Assembly: GCA_015680685.1 (NCBI GenBank)
Contig: MNCI01024352.1
Span: 573,319 to 637,318, forward strand
DNA from: Gnetum montanum
Lineage: Eukaryota > Streptophyta > Gnetopsida > Gnetales > Gnetaceae
Length of the DNA stretch: 64,000 nucleotides
Direction of reading: 5' to 3'
Shown here: piece by piece, positions 22,534 to 34,449 of the stretch
Layout: each line of letters opens with the position of its first letter
Numbering within the stretch: position 1 is the first letter of the stretch
The notes under the pieces: model-generated
Told to the model about the DNA's origin: nothing
The model's database searches: none
Seen by the model: only the letters and a program-made list of their open reading frames with translations
Made by a program: the position numbers and the translations under genes

Positions 22534-24511
22534 TCAGGTGGCAATGGCATGAAGCGGTGGCAGTGATTTTTCATGAGGTTCCAGGGTGCCGAAAGGGGCG
22601 ATGGGTTTGCCAGTAGAGTCAAGAAACCAGAGAAAACAGAGCATACCCAGGCAACACACAAACATGGGAATGGGCCCAATAATCCAGAGCAGCAGAGGGA
22701 ACGCAAAGTAATAAGCCCTGATGCCCAGGCTCCAGAAATTGCTTCCCCTGATCACAGATCTCTCAACGTACTCCACCGGGACTGCCGACATGGGCGTGCT
22801 TATGAGGAAGTTAATGTGAATGTAATAGCGGATGCTCTGCACGAACGCCATGAATGCCGTCAGGAAACAGAGCAGCAGGCTTACGTATTTCAGAGACCAG
22901 GTCACGGCGCTCCTGTTTCCGAACACGATGTCGTCGATGAATTTATTAGGGTTGTTAAGCTGCTGCGATGGAATGCTGCTGCTGCTGCTAATTCCCACGA
23001 TGGTGCCGATCAAGGAGCTCAGAGTTATGGATATCGTGCTCATGTAGGTGGACGCTGTTATGTTGTTTGACACCACCTGTAATGCCAGGGATGTGTTCTT
23101 TGGTGAGTCCTGCATCAATAGAAGTTACGGATTAACTCAAACTGAAATTGAGATGTTTTTCAGGTCATATGCCTTCTACATTTACTGAAAATTGGAACAA
23201 ATCAATTATGTTTGATCGAATACAGGACAGTGTGCTAATGCTGTTTTATAGGATGTGCTGATATACAGGACAGCTTAAGAAAATAATCAGATATGGTGTT
23301 CATTTGTGATGTTACATAATCACATATTCTTTCTTCGCTAAAAGGAAATTTGAGCGTGTTCTTGTTGAAGAGATTCAAAGCTATTGTTGATAAGATTCAA
23401 TTGCCCCCGGAATAAAGCGAGTTAGAAAATATGATGAGGATAAGCAAAACGTTTCGTCTCCAACGCAGCAGCAGTCGTCTTTTTAGCAGCCGCAATCACA
23501 TCGTGCTTTTGATTTTCGCTTTCCAGAGAGGAAAGCACTGAGTTTCTTCGTGGCTAAGCATTTGTAATTCGTGCAATAATGAGCAACGTCATTCGGAAAA
23601 AATTTTTCCAAATCCGCCGCGTTCGAACATCTTCACGATGCCAAATAGTCGCGAATGTTACGGGTGCTTTACCTTTATTAATGCTTTCCTCAGATTCTCC
23701 GTTCTAATAACACAAACTAGCTGGTTCTGTTTTACGTTAAAAACCGGAAAGGTATAACAGGATTACAAACCTCCTAAAATTCTAAAGCAAGTCTTCACGT
23801 TTTACCGTTTAAGAAATTAGTTTTCTTGTTTATAGTTACTGTTCTACCAAACGGGTACTACCTTATCTCTGCAAATTCATTCCAACAAAATCCTACTACA
23901 ACATTGAACGATGAGACAAAACCTGCGCAAGAGCAGAACCGTAGGAATTTCTCACACTACCATTACCTCAATAAGAACAAGAAGAATTGTAAACTGATAA
24001 AATCAAACATGCATTGAAACGTTTTTATGTGATCTAAGCAGCATCCAGATACATAATTTTGAGACGAGCAAACAACATGACCAGAGCCCAATAAATTTAT
24101 AAAAATAATCTTAAAGACTTTGGAAGAAAATTACGACCTCCGAAATTTCGCATAACGACTGCGAAACTTTCCAAGATTTCAAAGCTACTAACCACGATTC
24201 CGAACAAATTCATGATCGCGTTCCATTGCACAAGAAAACGAAGGGCAATCAGCTAAAATTATTCCGAAGGAAAGAGTAAAAAACGGAAAAAAAGGTATGC
24301 AACGAACCTGCATCATTTTCCTAACCCAAACTTTGATGTTGCCGTTTTCAAAGCCTATGACGGTGGAGTTGGGACGCCGGATGATCTTCCAGACGAGATA
24401 AACATGATAGATAAGCATAAGCAACAGTCCCGAAGGCACCAGAATAAGATCAAGATGCAGCGCGGGGGTTTCATTTTGCCGGATTAACGTTTTTTCAGCG
24501 AACGAAACCAT
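22534..24511 (-). CDS. DUF599 family membrane protein, two exons, 259 aa
   Basis: Exon 1 (24511-24308) encodes residues 1-68 and exon 2 (23109-22534) encodes residues 69-259. The intron has a GT donor (CAG|GTTCGT) and a TGCAG acceptor, both in phase 0, and joins KMMQ to DSPKN. The protein matches the plant DUF599 family by motif: a TM helix near 22-41, N-terminal V-R-x-M-x2-D-S-P-K-N-T-LA-Q-x2-N-N/S-I-x2-S, a helix near 92-108, L-K-Y-x-S-L-L-x-C-F at 141-150, a helix near 143-171, P-V-x-Y-V-E-R-S-V-I-R-G-S-N-F-W at 179-194, and a hydrophobic end at 200-231 containing GPIPMF. Four to five membrane spans are likely. The length is normal for the family and no defect is seen. The molecular function is not established. 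Minus-strand numbering means the start is at 24511. Confidence 0.9.
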
Positions 24512-25339
24512 ATCAGATCATCAGCCACAGTTTCAAGCGCAGCAGCAGCTAATCAATTGTTTCTGGAGCGGCATCATTTGCATTTGTCTTATAAGGATAT
24601 TGATAATAATAATTGCAGTGGAATCGAGTTTTCTACGCTTCTTCATGGAATTGAGATGTCTACGATTCCTCGTCGTAAAGTAACGCAACGCAGAAGACTT
24701 GCACGAAAGAACACAAACCAAATCCCTGAGCAGGCAGGCCACTTATCAGAGCTAACTTCCTTTCCCAACGAAGTAAAAGCGAGCCCGGCTTCATTTCGTG
24801 GTCCCATCCCACCTAACAAACATTCAGAAGCTCCTGCTCCTACTCCTGCTCCTCCTTATCCGGGACATGACTTTTCAGTATGAACGTGGGCTTCCTAAAT
24901 TTCATGTCTGCTCCGTGATAGATACATCTTTGAATTTGTTAGTTTAATCATTATTTGAATTTGAACTCCATGAAATGCATGTCAACAGATCGCTTTGGAT
25001 TGCTGCACAAAATATATCTTCACTTGTGGTTTTTAGTTGAAGCATTCTCCTTGTATCAGAATTGCCTTTTTGGTTGGGATGCTTGAAAGGTATACTACCT
25101 TGGCGTTCTTTATAAAAGTTTAAGAAATACGGTGGAAACACCAATGATGAATTTATACATCGGCCTTTTTCCTTACGATCTGTTTTTTCGTTGATGTGAT
25201 GTAGTCAGAACTTTTTTAATACTAGCTTAGATATATATATATATCTCTATCAATTGGTTGACATAATTTTAAATAAGATGATTTTAATCAAGACCTAGAT
25301 GAGGTAATAAGATAACTAAAAATGAAATTACTCATCCCA

Positions 25340-25520
25340 ATGTTTCTTTAAGTCAAAAATGCCATGAACAAGCAAAGAAAAAACAAACTTGACCTAATGA
25401 ATATATCTAAATTGGGTAAGTGGTAGAGAAACAAAGGAGGGATGAGTGATTTTGTTTTTCATTATCTTGGTTAAAATAATCTCGGCCAATTGATATATAT
25501 ATATATATATATATATATAG
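25340..25520. repeat. Dispersed repeat, copy 2 (pairs with 9110-9325)
   Basis: It has the same block order as the first copy (ACAAACTTGACC, TATCTAAATTGGG, TAGAGAAAC, GGATGAGTGATTTT) and again ends in an AT tract. Confidence 0.6.
25492..25519. repeat. (AT)n microsatellite
   Basis: An uninterrupted TA/AT dinucleotide run of about 28 bases ends one copy of the dispersed repeat. Confidence 0.9.
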
Positions 25521-25769
25521 TGGAGCGGTTTTGTGGCCAATGAGTAGAATTTGATTATTTTTTAAGGTTTCAAGTTATCAATTATCATTATAAAGGACAT
25601 TGTTATACATGTTCAAGTTTTTAAAATATTATTACAACTATTTAAGTAACATCACTATTTGCATTCCAAATAATATATACCAGTAAACATAAATGAGTAG
25701 AAATAAAAGTTTATATATTTCATATATGTTGATGAAGGAACACAGTGCACAATTATTGCAACAAACATT

Positions 25770-26992
25770 ATAGAGGTGTAGAATAGGATTGAGCAAAAGG
25801 CAAAATACAGTGATAAATGTGAACTCAATATGCCTAATCTTCCAATTGAGAAAAACGAACTTTTTGTGCAATTCTACTATGGAGATGTTTAGCATTTGAA
25901 ATCTTTTTGTATCTCTGCATAGAGAAAAGATGAATCTTTAAAGAATCAATGGTCTTGACTCTAGATAAGGCAACAAATGTTGAACCAATGCAATAGTAGC
26001 CTTATCTAGTGTCATTCCTTGAGAGTTATGAATAGTCATGGCCCATGCCAACTGTAATGGTAATTGACGCAATGCTCCTCAAACCACAAGTATAATTGGC
26101 ACATGATGAGGATTACCATTATCAGAGGGACATCCTATGTAGGAGTCAAAATTAACAATGACATATGATGGTAATGCAGATGGTTGTTTACCTGGACGAT
26201 ACATAATACTGTGAATCATGCCAAGTGCACCATTCACCAATCCTGCTTCAGGCCAAAGATTAATTATGAGTGTAATCCTTACACCTTAACATATTAGCAG
26301 AGATTGCTCAATATCATCATCGTCAACATCTGAGATTTTGAATCCACAGGGATCTCTATTTGTCACACACAAAGCAATGAGTCTCTACATTTTTTGCAAC
26401 ATCTTCTTAATGTGTGATTGGACTTTATTCTTCATATCATATAAATGCATTGATTCTTCAAAACCATCTAATCCACTTGAAGTGGATGGAAAATTCATTC
26501 AAGCAGCCAAGAAATTATAATCTTCATCATGGCTTTTTCTTTCTCTCTGATATGCATCAATACTTCCCTAAATCTTTGTTGTTGAGGATTAGTTCCAGAC
26601 TAAAGATAAACTACGTCTAAAATAACAAAGGTATCAAATGATTGCCAAACCCCAACAATATCTGGATTCTTGGATGCATAAGGCACAACATTAAGCACAA
26701 GAGGAAGCTGACCCAAATCACCTATCAGTATAACTGATCTTCCTTAAAAAACTTCATTGTGATGCTTGCGAAAATTTTTTCTTAGTCATCTATCAATGCC
26801 ATGTAATAATCTTCCTCCCATAAAACTCATTTCATAAATTATTATATTTCTTATGTGTGATAGTTGATGCTATATATTTATCTTTCTAGAGGAAGAGAGT
26901 TCTTTGCAGATACCTATTCCAATGCTCAAACTAGAATGAATGGTTGTTGCGTTAATGTTAAATGCAACAGCTCCTATGGGTGCCATGATAAG
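25770..26992 (-). pseudogene. Helitron helicase, C-terminal part (Pif1-like)
   Basis: On the minus strand, just after element B, the frame reads MAPIGAVAFNINATTIHSS, the block that follows Walker A in Pif1-like Helitron helicases. Further on come LIGDLGQLPLVLNVVPYA (Walker B/Q-motif region, near 26730-26680) and LPLQLAWAMTIHNSQGMTL (helicase motif VI region, near 26060-26010). Stops and at least one frame change are present. The protein fades out at about 25770. Function would have been unwinding during rolling-circle transposition; this copy is dead. Confidence 0.8.
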
Positions 26993-27924
26993 TGATGAGC
27001 AACAAGGTACCCCTATGCTCAACCATACAAATCACAAGCATTCATGCATGATCTAGTCAAATTCCATGGACTTCGTCATTTTTAGTGCACTTGCCCTTTA
27101 GGAAGTAAATCTAGCTTTAAGGTCAATCGTTGTCTTCTCAATTACACTTGTAATGTTTGTTGGTATGGTTAAGTGTAACTGAGGCATTTGATTTTTATCA
27201 TTTTTTATGTTTTATAGTTAGGTGCTTGAAATGTAGATAAAAATGGATTTAATTAACTAAGCTAAATTAATTAATTAACTAATCATTTAACTAATCCTAA
27301 CATAAGTATCCATTCCCACTTTTTGTACACATCTTAAATCCACGTATTTGCTGTTGGGCAACCAAGCGCTACGCTACTGGGTGTACCAAGCAATAACGCT
27401 GCTAGGATTACCAAGTGAATACGTGTTACACTTGAAGTGGTTGTACTTATGTATTTAATTTATTTATCTTAAATTACTTCATTAACTCAATTGTTGGAAA
27501 ATATTTGCTAAATAATTGAAAACATTTAACAAATAACTAAAAACATTGAATGCATAAATGAAATATTTAATCTATCCAAAGTGTTACAAGGTTTATTAGA
27601 AAGTTCATTTTTATTATCGCATACATTGTCATGCTCAAGTATAACAATGCTTAAATAAAGATCCGTACACTCAATGAATCTTGCTGTAAGCACATGGGGA
27701 AAAAAATTCTAACTTTCGAATGGAAAAAATACAAGAGCTTTGTTGCTACTGAAATTTAGATTACCATAAATGCGGTTGGTAGGTGTGTATTTATAGGTGA
27801 CAAAAAGACATTGCGTTGATGGGGCCTTATCGATGTAGGGCAAGATGCATCAACAAGGCCTTGTTGACATCGTCAATTGCATCGATGAGGCCTTGTTGAT
27901 GCAGCTAACCAACAATGACTCATC
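26993..27924 (-). repeat. Element B, 3' LTR
   Basis: It runs from TGATGAGCAACAAGG to ATGACTCATCA. In sense orientation U3 contains ATCAACAAGGCC-type palindromes (about 27840-27905) and a TATA box (minus strand CTATAAATAC, 27787-27796). Confidence 0.85.
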
Positions 27925-27935
27925 ATATCCCCACG
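27925..27935 (-). promoter_or_regulatory. Element B polypurine tract
   Basis: The minus strand reads TCGTGGGGATA immediately before the 3' LTR. This is the expected position for plus-strand priming, although the tract is short and partly eroded. Confidence 0.5.
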
Positions 27936-28149
27936 ATTAAACAAAAACTTGTCCTTGAGTTCTTTTACAAAATTGGGAAGGTATGGGATTATTGATTGAC
28001 TTTTTTTTCAACAAAACAATTGACTAACTTTGACAAAAAATGGAGTGCCCAGGTGTACAGATCAACACGTTACAAAAATGATGGAGTTCAGGATACAAAA
28101 TTGAACACCATGACACAACTCTTCAAAAATATAACAACACATTCCTTGA

Positions 28150-31031
28150 TGGTGGAAAGCTTGTTGAAGAAGATTAAACAATCCCAAGCGGTGGTGGTTC
28201 TTAAGGCTTTGAGGAACCTTCATTGGCTTCACACACTAGTGGTGGTTGACGTGGCTACGGTTGTCCTGTTGCTACCCCAACTTCAAGTAGGAAGCGGAAA
28301 GCATCTAGCAGTGCTTTTATTGTCTCCTCCTTACTCCTAAGATCATGCATCATCCATGCAGCTTCCCCAATGTGGGTTGGAATGGGCACATCCCAAGGAT
28401 ATGAGATTGCTGGAAACAACTCCTTAGCATTGACAAACTAGGAAGTAAACTATTTGCATTTGATGTTGAATGCTCTTGTTGTGTTCTTCAGCTCTTGGTA
28501 GTCATTCATCTGTCTGGCTAGGTTCTCAGTGATAGATTGTTGATCTCTGAATCATCCTCTGAGAACTTTAAGTTTAGCGTTAGCAGTCTTGAGCTTTTGC
28601 TTGATATCTTTGTGGTGTTTGAACTCAGCCTCGTATAACAGATACGAGTTAGCCACTTGTTTCTCCAATTTTGATTGTGGCCATCTAGCTATCAACATTG
28701 CTAGGTTTGCGTAATGGAGATTGGCTAACTCCATATACTCTATCATTTCTTTGATTTGCAACTCCTTGAAGCCAATCTCCACTTTGTTGTAGGCATCAAT
28801 CCCATCAAGGATGGGCTACCACATCTCTCTTCCTTGTTGAAGTTGTTGGAGGGCTTCATTCACTTTTGTCTTTGCCATCTAGATTTATTTTTCATTAATT
28901 TCCTTTTGAAAACCAATATGGTCCCTGTAGTGATTTATCACTCCCTCAAATCTGAGAGCTTTGTTCTTCTAGGTGGTGATCTCGATGATAAACTTTTGTC
29001 ATAAGGTGCATACCTCCTCCATCAATAGGTTATAGTTCTCCGTGGCTAATTTCATCAGTTTAGTATTTACCTTGGCAAGCTGCTCCTTCTATTGATCAAT
29101 GAACTCTTACATTTGATCTCTTTGAGCATCAACATTTTGCAGACAATGATTTTGCATGGTCAATGCTTCATTCTCTTGATGCATCTAATTCAAGTCCTTT
29201 TTGATTGAGTACGTTTAGCTTTTGCCATGGATTGTTTGAAGATGACCATTACTACTTCCTCCTCAACCTTTTGAAATTATTCTTGAAGCTATTTGATAGC
29301 TTCATCTCTTGTCATTACTAGGTTGAGGATTACTTGTTCTGCAAGTTGAGCATAAAGTTTAGCAACCTCTATAGCCAAGCATTGATTTTGCTCTTGAGCT
29401 ATTTCTAGTTGCCCTTCCAAGATGATGCATCTGTCCCTTACATTCAATAGCTCCAATTGGTTTGCGAGGATATTCTCTAGGAGATCAAAGATATTCGGAG
29501 TTGGTTGCCTGATTCCTACCAGTCATTCTAGTAATTGTTCGTGTTGGGTTGTGTTCAATTTTCCACTAACCATGCCTGCATACATTTGCACATCTTGAAG
29601 TGCAGATATGTTTGGTATAGATGCCATGGGTGCATTAAGTGCTTCAGCTACATAGTCAATTACCAATTCTGTTGCTATCTCCTACCCTTGGTGTTGCATC
29701 ACCATGATAGTTGCCTCTTCACCTTCCTCCAACAGCATTGAGAAAGTTTCAATATTCTCAGAGATTTCTGGGAAGAGATGGTGTGTTACTAGTAACACTG
29801 TCACCTTTTGAGCATTGGGATTTGACCTCAAAGGAAGCTACATTCTTTGGGCAGAGAAAATAGGACCACCTCTCTCCATCTGGCTAACTGTTTGCACCAC
29901 CTCATTAAGGTGACTCATTACTGGCCGATACACAGATGGATCTACACCACTCATTCTTGCTTGTTGCTCTTATTCAGTTAAGAGCCATTCTTGGATTTGT
30001 TGTAGACGCTCAAGGACTCTGCGAGCCTCTAGTGTTGTCTCCTAAGTGGGTGGTGGTGGTGGTAGCTCCTCTTCTTGAGTGGTTGTTGGTGTCTTATCTT
30101 TATTGATTTTTTCCCAAGAGGCCAAGGGAGCATGCCTAAGAGCATCGTTAGAAGAGCGAACAATGCCTATCCTTTTGCAAAGTTTTTTGATAAGGCACGG
30201 AAAGGGTAGGATCTTCTTTCCATGTTTTTTTAACTTAAAGCACTTTTCAATCTCCAAATAAATTAGTTGTGGAAGGTTAATGGGAAATTTTCCACTTAGA
30301 GCAGTGCATGCTCAGGCAGAGAAAGTAGTCACCTTACTTCGCCTCACCATTATATTGAGGTAATAGGTCACAATTTTGAAATAAATCCACTCTACCAGTG
30401 TGAGCGCACCATACTCCTTACAATCCACCTCATAGCATCGCTGGGTCCATTCCTTTTTTGCCTGAGGATCACTTTTTGTTGATATTTTTGCCAACTGTGT
30501 TCCACTGTCTAGCAACCCTACTGCTTGTGCAATAGCCTTCGACAATTAGGACACTTGAATGTCCTTGATTTTTACAATAGATATTGGCCTTTGGTTATTC
30601 CAGAAGAGATAGGCCTTTCCCATGTACCATTCTCCACTAGATGTGATGACTGATCACATGGGAGAGGTTTGCAATTATGTCTTGACATCCTCTGGAGTTT
30701 TTTCCAAAAATGGCCTAAATTTTATCTCTTGAAGAACTGATCTTTGAATTTCTTAGGACTTGATGATGTTTAGGAAGGCTTGAGTTAGAGTGACCTCAAG
30801 CCTTGGCATAGGTCCAGGTGCTTCTCCTCTTTAGGATTATTTAGTAGGCACTTCTTCCTTTGGAATCTATCAAACAAATTCCAATTTGGGTTCCTCACGA
30901 AGAGGTCCAGTTGTATGGGTCGCCTCTTATTGTTCTTTATCTTATTCCTGCTGGCCCTTTCCAGCTCTGGGTCATTTCTCCCATGGTTGTGAGGGTTCTT
31001 CTTCCTGTGGACGCTTTTGTTTGGGTGCCAT
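28150..31031 (-). pseudogene. Element B env-like/third ORF, decayed
   Basis: An ATG at 31031-31029 begins MAPKQKRPQEEEPSQP. Downstream, 30545-30312 and 30257-30042 keep a domain seen in extra ORFs of plant Athila-type elements (WTQRCYEVDCKEYGAL, then LPQLIYLEIEK, then a LPFPCLIKKLCKRIGI block), followed by a Pro run. The second half (about 29980-28550) is mostly helical, with an NQLELLNVRDRC-like coiled coil and the IEYMELANLHYANLAMLIAR block shared with element A. No signal peptide or membrane anchor is visible. Several stops and shifts interrupt it. The product is unknown; 'env-like' describes position only. Confidence 0.6.
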
Positions 31032-31479
31032 CTATAATCACAATAAGACCATGGATTAGCAATCATTGTGTAACCTTAAAATAATTAGGATACCTTAACT
31101 CTTGACGGTAGTTACACTTGGCTAAGTTGTGATTATGGCTAATTTAACTAATTCAATTATTAATTTTATTTATGCATTACCATTGATAAATTATCTTGGA
31201 GGTTGTTGGAAGGGTTAACTATCAAAAGAGTTGATATTTTTATGTTGTTAAGGTTACTAACCCTTGGGGGGAGTTAGAATTTTTTTTTTGAAAATTTCAT
31301 TGGAAACCTTAAATTTTGCAGCCCCCACCATAAAGATCTTACCTCTATTAAGTGTAGGATCAAAAAATAGAGTGATTTGGACAAATAGTTTGAAAGTTAT
31401 GGGCTTTGAAAAATTGCAAAACTTTCTTATGTGTAATGAGCAAATTGCAAAAAATTTCTAAAGTGTTAGGTGGTATATA

Positions 31480-31590
31480 TAGTATTTTTGCACTATGTCA
31501 ACAAGGCCTCATCAATGGGGCCTCGGTGATATGGTTGGCTGCATCGACGAGGCCTCGTTGATGTAATTATTGACCACTGTTGACTTTTGT
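31480..31590 (-). promoter_or_regulatory. Internal U3-like promoter of element B
   Basis: The minus strand carries ATCAACGAGGCCTCGTCGAT, then GAGGCCCCATTGATGAGGCC, then TTGTTGACATAGTGCAA, and then TATA (CTATATATACC, near 31475-31485). The U3 of this element's LTRs has the same motifs in the same order (GAGACCTCGTTGATGCA, AAGGCCCCATTGACATAGTG, CTATAAATAC). The start codon of the env-like ORF lies about 450 bases downstream. Confidence 0.65.
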
Positions 31591-33267
31591 TGACTTTGGT
31601 CAAACTTTCAAACTATAAGGAATTTTTCAATGAAATTAGGGTGAAATGAAAGCTTAGAAGACCAAGAATAGTATGAAATCATCAGAAGAGGGCTTTGAAG
31701 TTCATAAATTTGAAAAAATATAGAAAATTTGATTTAATGGATGAATGTAATGAAAGATTAAGGAGTACCGAGCAGTTTACACGATAGAAAATATGAAATA
31801 TAGGATGGTAGCGATGTCAAAGGTAAGGAACCTTAACTAATCAAGCCAAAAGCTATGCAAGTGGGTCCTTCCCATAGCAGGATCATGTTCTTTTTTCCCT
31901 TACATAACCTCAACTAAGGGGCTTGTCAGCCCCATAATCAATTTAATGATCATGACAAGTTAAGGACCAACCCAAAAGAATCCACTCAAGAATCCCAACA
32001 CATTAGACTAAGACATAGAGCATAACATAGAACCTGGCAATGAGGTGAATTATGGTAGCATGGATGGATGATAGAAAAGGTGGAATGTAGTTCCAAAATA
32101 AGGTCATAAGAAGTCCCTTGTGGAATTGGTGGTTAAAATGACCTAAGAAGTTCCATTCTTAGTCTAGAGAAAAACGATCCACTTTGAATGACTTTGCATC
32201 GTCACTCTAAGATCGATCCACCCACTCAAGATACAAGAGTGCTTCCACAAAACAACCACCATTCTACATAGAGAAGAAAGGAGAAGTAGAAAGTAAGAGA
32301 GAGGGCCTTAGTTAGAGGGGACCATTAGGCATTGGTGCATGTCGTTCAAGTCCCATAAGCAATGCTTGTAGCCATTTTATTTGTCCAAGGGGTGTGCTTT
32401 GAATTCCCATTGTTTTTTTTCAATGATGGAAACCACACCATGCAATGACATTATTTTGACTTTCTTTGGTGGTTTGTGTGGAATGGTAAGAAGTCCATGA
32501 GAAACACTCAAGCACTCAAGCAAGAAGAAGAGTATAAAGAGTATTGAGTTCCTTTGAAATCACATCCTTTACAAACCTTTGGATCCATCCTAATTCTAGA
32601 ACTACCAAGGTCACTGATTGATTAAAAGTTTCTTTAAGGAAAAGGGACCTCAAATTCCCAGAATAAAGAAAATCATAGAGTTCATTGGATGGGTGGATGA
32701 CGTGGACACACTACCTATTCCATGAAAAATAAACCATGTCAAAGTCATCAAAGATTGGAATTTGAAAATAGAAACCAGACATCGATAATCACACATTAAG
32801 CACAAACCATCATTAGTAAATAGCAACAACAGCACTGTGTCTTATGAAAATAAAGAAAATTTGTTAGAAAAAATGACAAAATATCACACTTAAACAAAAG
32901 AAAAAAAATAAGGTAAAATATATAAGAAAGTGTAAAATAATCAAGAAAGTTAAAAGGTACTAAAAATGGTACAAAATTAGAAAAATTCAAAAAAAAAATG
33001 GTAAAATCAAAAATGTGAAAAACAAAAAGGTACAAAAATTGAGAGGCCATGATAATGGTTGGCACAGATGGCCATCTCCCCCATGACTAAGTTGGAGGGA
33101 GGAGATTCAAAAAATAGAATGTGGGTGTCCATTTAGTAAGGTGGTAGTTACATTGGCCTATCATGGTTTTAGGAAAGGCTTCACTTGTTGAATGTTGATC
33201 AACTACTTTTTATTTGGGCTATCATGTTTGTAAATTATCATGGTCCCAAAGGAAAAGTTTTGATCAA
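31591..33267 (-). other. Element B spacer between integrase and the internal promoter
   Basis: A long AT-rich stretch without an open frame worth calling. Element A has a related spacer at about 13870-15160; shared blocks include the A-rich run followed by CCCCCATGACTAA. Confidence 0.5.
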
Positions 33268-34370
33268 TTATATAAGTCCCTCCCACAATGTTTGAAATTT
33301 TTTCCTTTGGGGTACATGTGTGGGGTTCCAATAAAGAACCTTATCTCCTGGTTGAAGTTTTAGTTTCTTGATTCTAAGGTCATGATGCTGCTTGTTGAAT
33401 GCCTTGTACACCTCATTTAAGGATAGGACCATTAAGTGATTTTCGTCTAGCATGTTCAAATTGATCAATCTTTCCTTCTATGCTAAACTTAGGTCAAGGT
33501 TTAGATCATAGGCCATTGAGAGTGTATGGAGCTCAGATTGAATTAGGAGTGTTGGAAGTTTCCCGTATACTAATTCATAGGGAGAATATCCAATAGGAAG
33601 GTTCCAAGTTGAATGATAAACCCAGAGAGCATCATTAAGTTTTGTACTCCAATCTTTCCTATATTTACTAATGGTTCACGTTAATATTTTTGTAATCTCA
33701 TGGTTGGTTATCTTTACTTGATTGTTGGTTTGGAGGTGGTAAGGTGTTGTTAATTTATGTTCTACCCACAAGCGTTGCATTAATTTTCTAAATGTGACAC
33801 CTATGAAATGAGTCCCATTATCAGAAATTAGTGAACGTGGCACCCCAAACCTATTCACAATATTTTGTTATATAAATTTGATAGTTGTGGATGATGTACA
33901 ATTAGTAATAGCTATTTTTTTTGCCCATGTTGTGTAGTAGTCAACTAGTACTATAATATACACCTTCCCATTATACATGGATGTGATGGGATCTATGAAG
34001 TCAATGCCCCATATGTCGAAAGGTTCCAGTGGTTGAATCCATTGTTGAGGACCTTCCATGCGAGCAGTCATCCCCTCGTCATGTTGACAATGTTTACAAG
34101 ACTTGACAAACTGGTAGGCATCCCTAAAGATTATGTGGACCAATAGTATCCTACCATCAGGATTTTTATGGCCATGTGTGTTCTTGCATAGTGGCCTTTG
34201 CGAGGCCCTTCATGAGCATCCTGGAGAATGCACAATTGATCTTCATCAAGAACACACCAATGGATCAGGCCATCAGCACACACCTTGTAAAGGTGTCTAT
34301 GGATTTCCATGAAGTATTTGACTTGATAAAGAAATTTTTGCTTCCTCCTAAAATTCAAGTCTTGTGGCAT
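33268..34370 (-). pseudogene. Element B integrase, decayed
   Basis: The zinc-binding H-H-C-C part is visible (AHEGPRKGHYA, then CKHCQ). The catalytic core follows: WGIDFIDP has the first Asp and ISDNGTHF the second. The position of the third acidic residue reads NNQVKITN, with Lys where Glu is expected. The C-terminal end, with WNPTHVPQRKKFQTLWEGL, matches the usual 'G-P-Y/F' end region. Stops split the frame near 33860 and 33470. This would have inserted the cDNA; this copy cannot. Confidence 0.8.
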
Positions 34371-34449
34371 TTCTTGAGTGAGAAGATATGTAAAGATGCC
34401 ATTATGCCATATTGATTTTTTAGGTGTTTGTTCATTTATTGCTCCAATA

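Larger units (their letters stand above)
24512..25600. other. DUF599 upstream region and AT-rich spacer
   Basis: The first few hundred bases should contain the DUF599 promoter and 5' UTR. A plus-strand open frame at 24557-24883 starts only 45 bases from the DUF599 start and has no signal peptide or known motif, so it is not called. From 25200 the sequence is AT-rich with simple repeats. Confidence 0.4.

Noticed and set aside
22573-23070. 165-aa plus-strand ORF
   Set aside because: Antisense shadow of DUF599 exon 2.
24557-24883. 108-aa plus-strand ORF with a Pro-rich C-terminus that could suggest a small secreted peptide
   Set aside because: It starts 45 bases from the DUF599 start on the other strand, has no signal peptide, and its ending fits no peptide-hormone family I know.
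28150-31031. True retroviral envelope gene in element B
   Set aside because: No signal peptide, fusion peptide or membrane anchor is visible; coiled coils dominate. Only the position is env-like.
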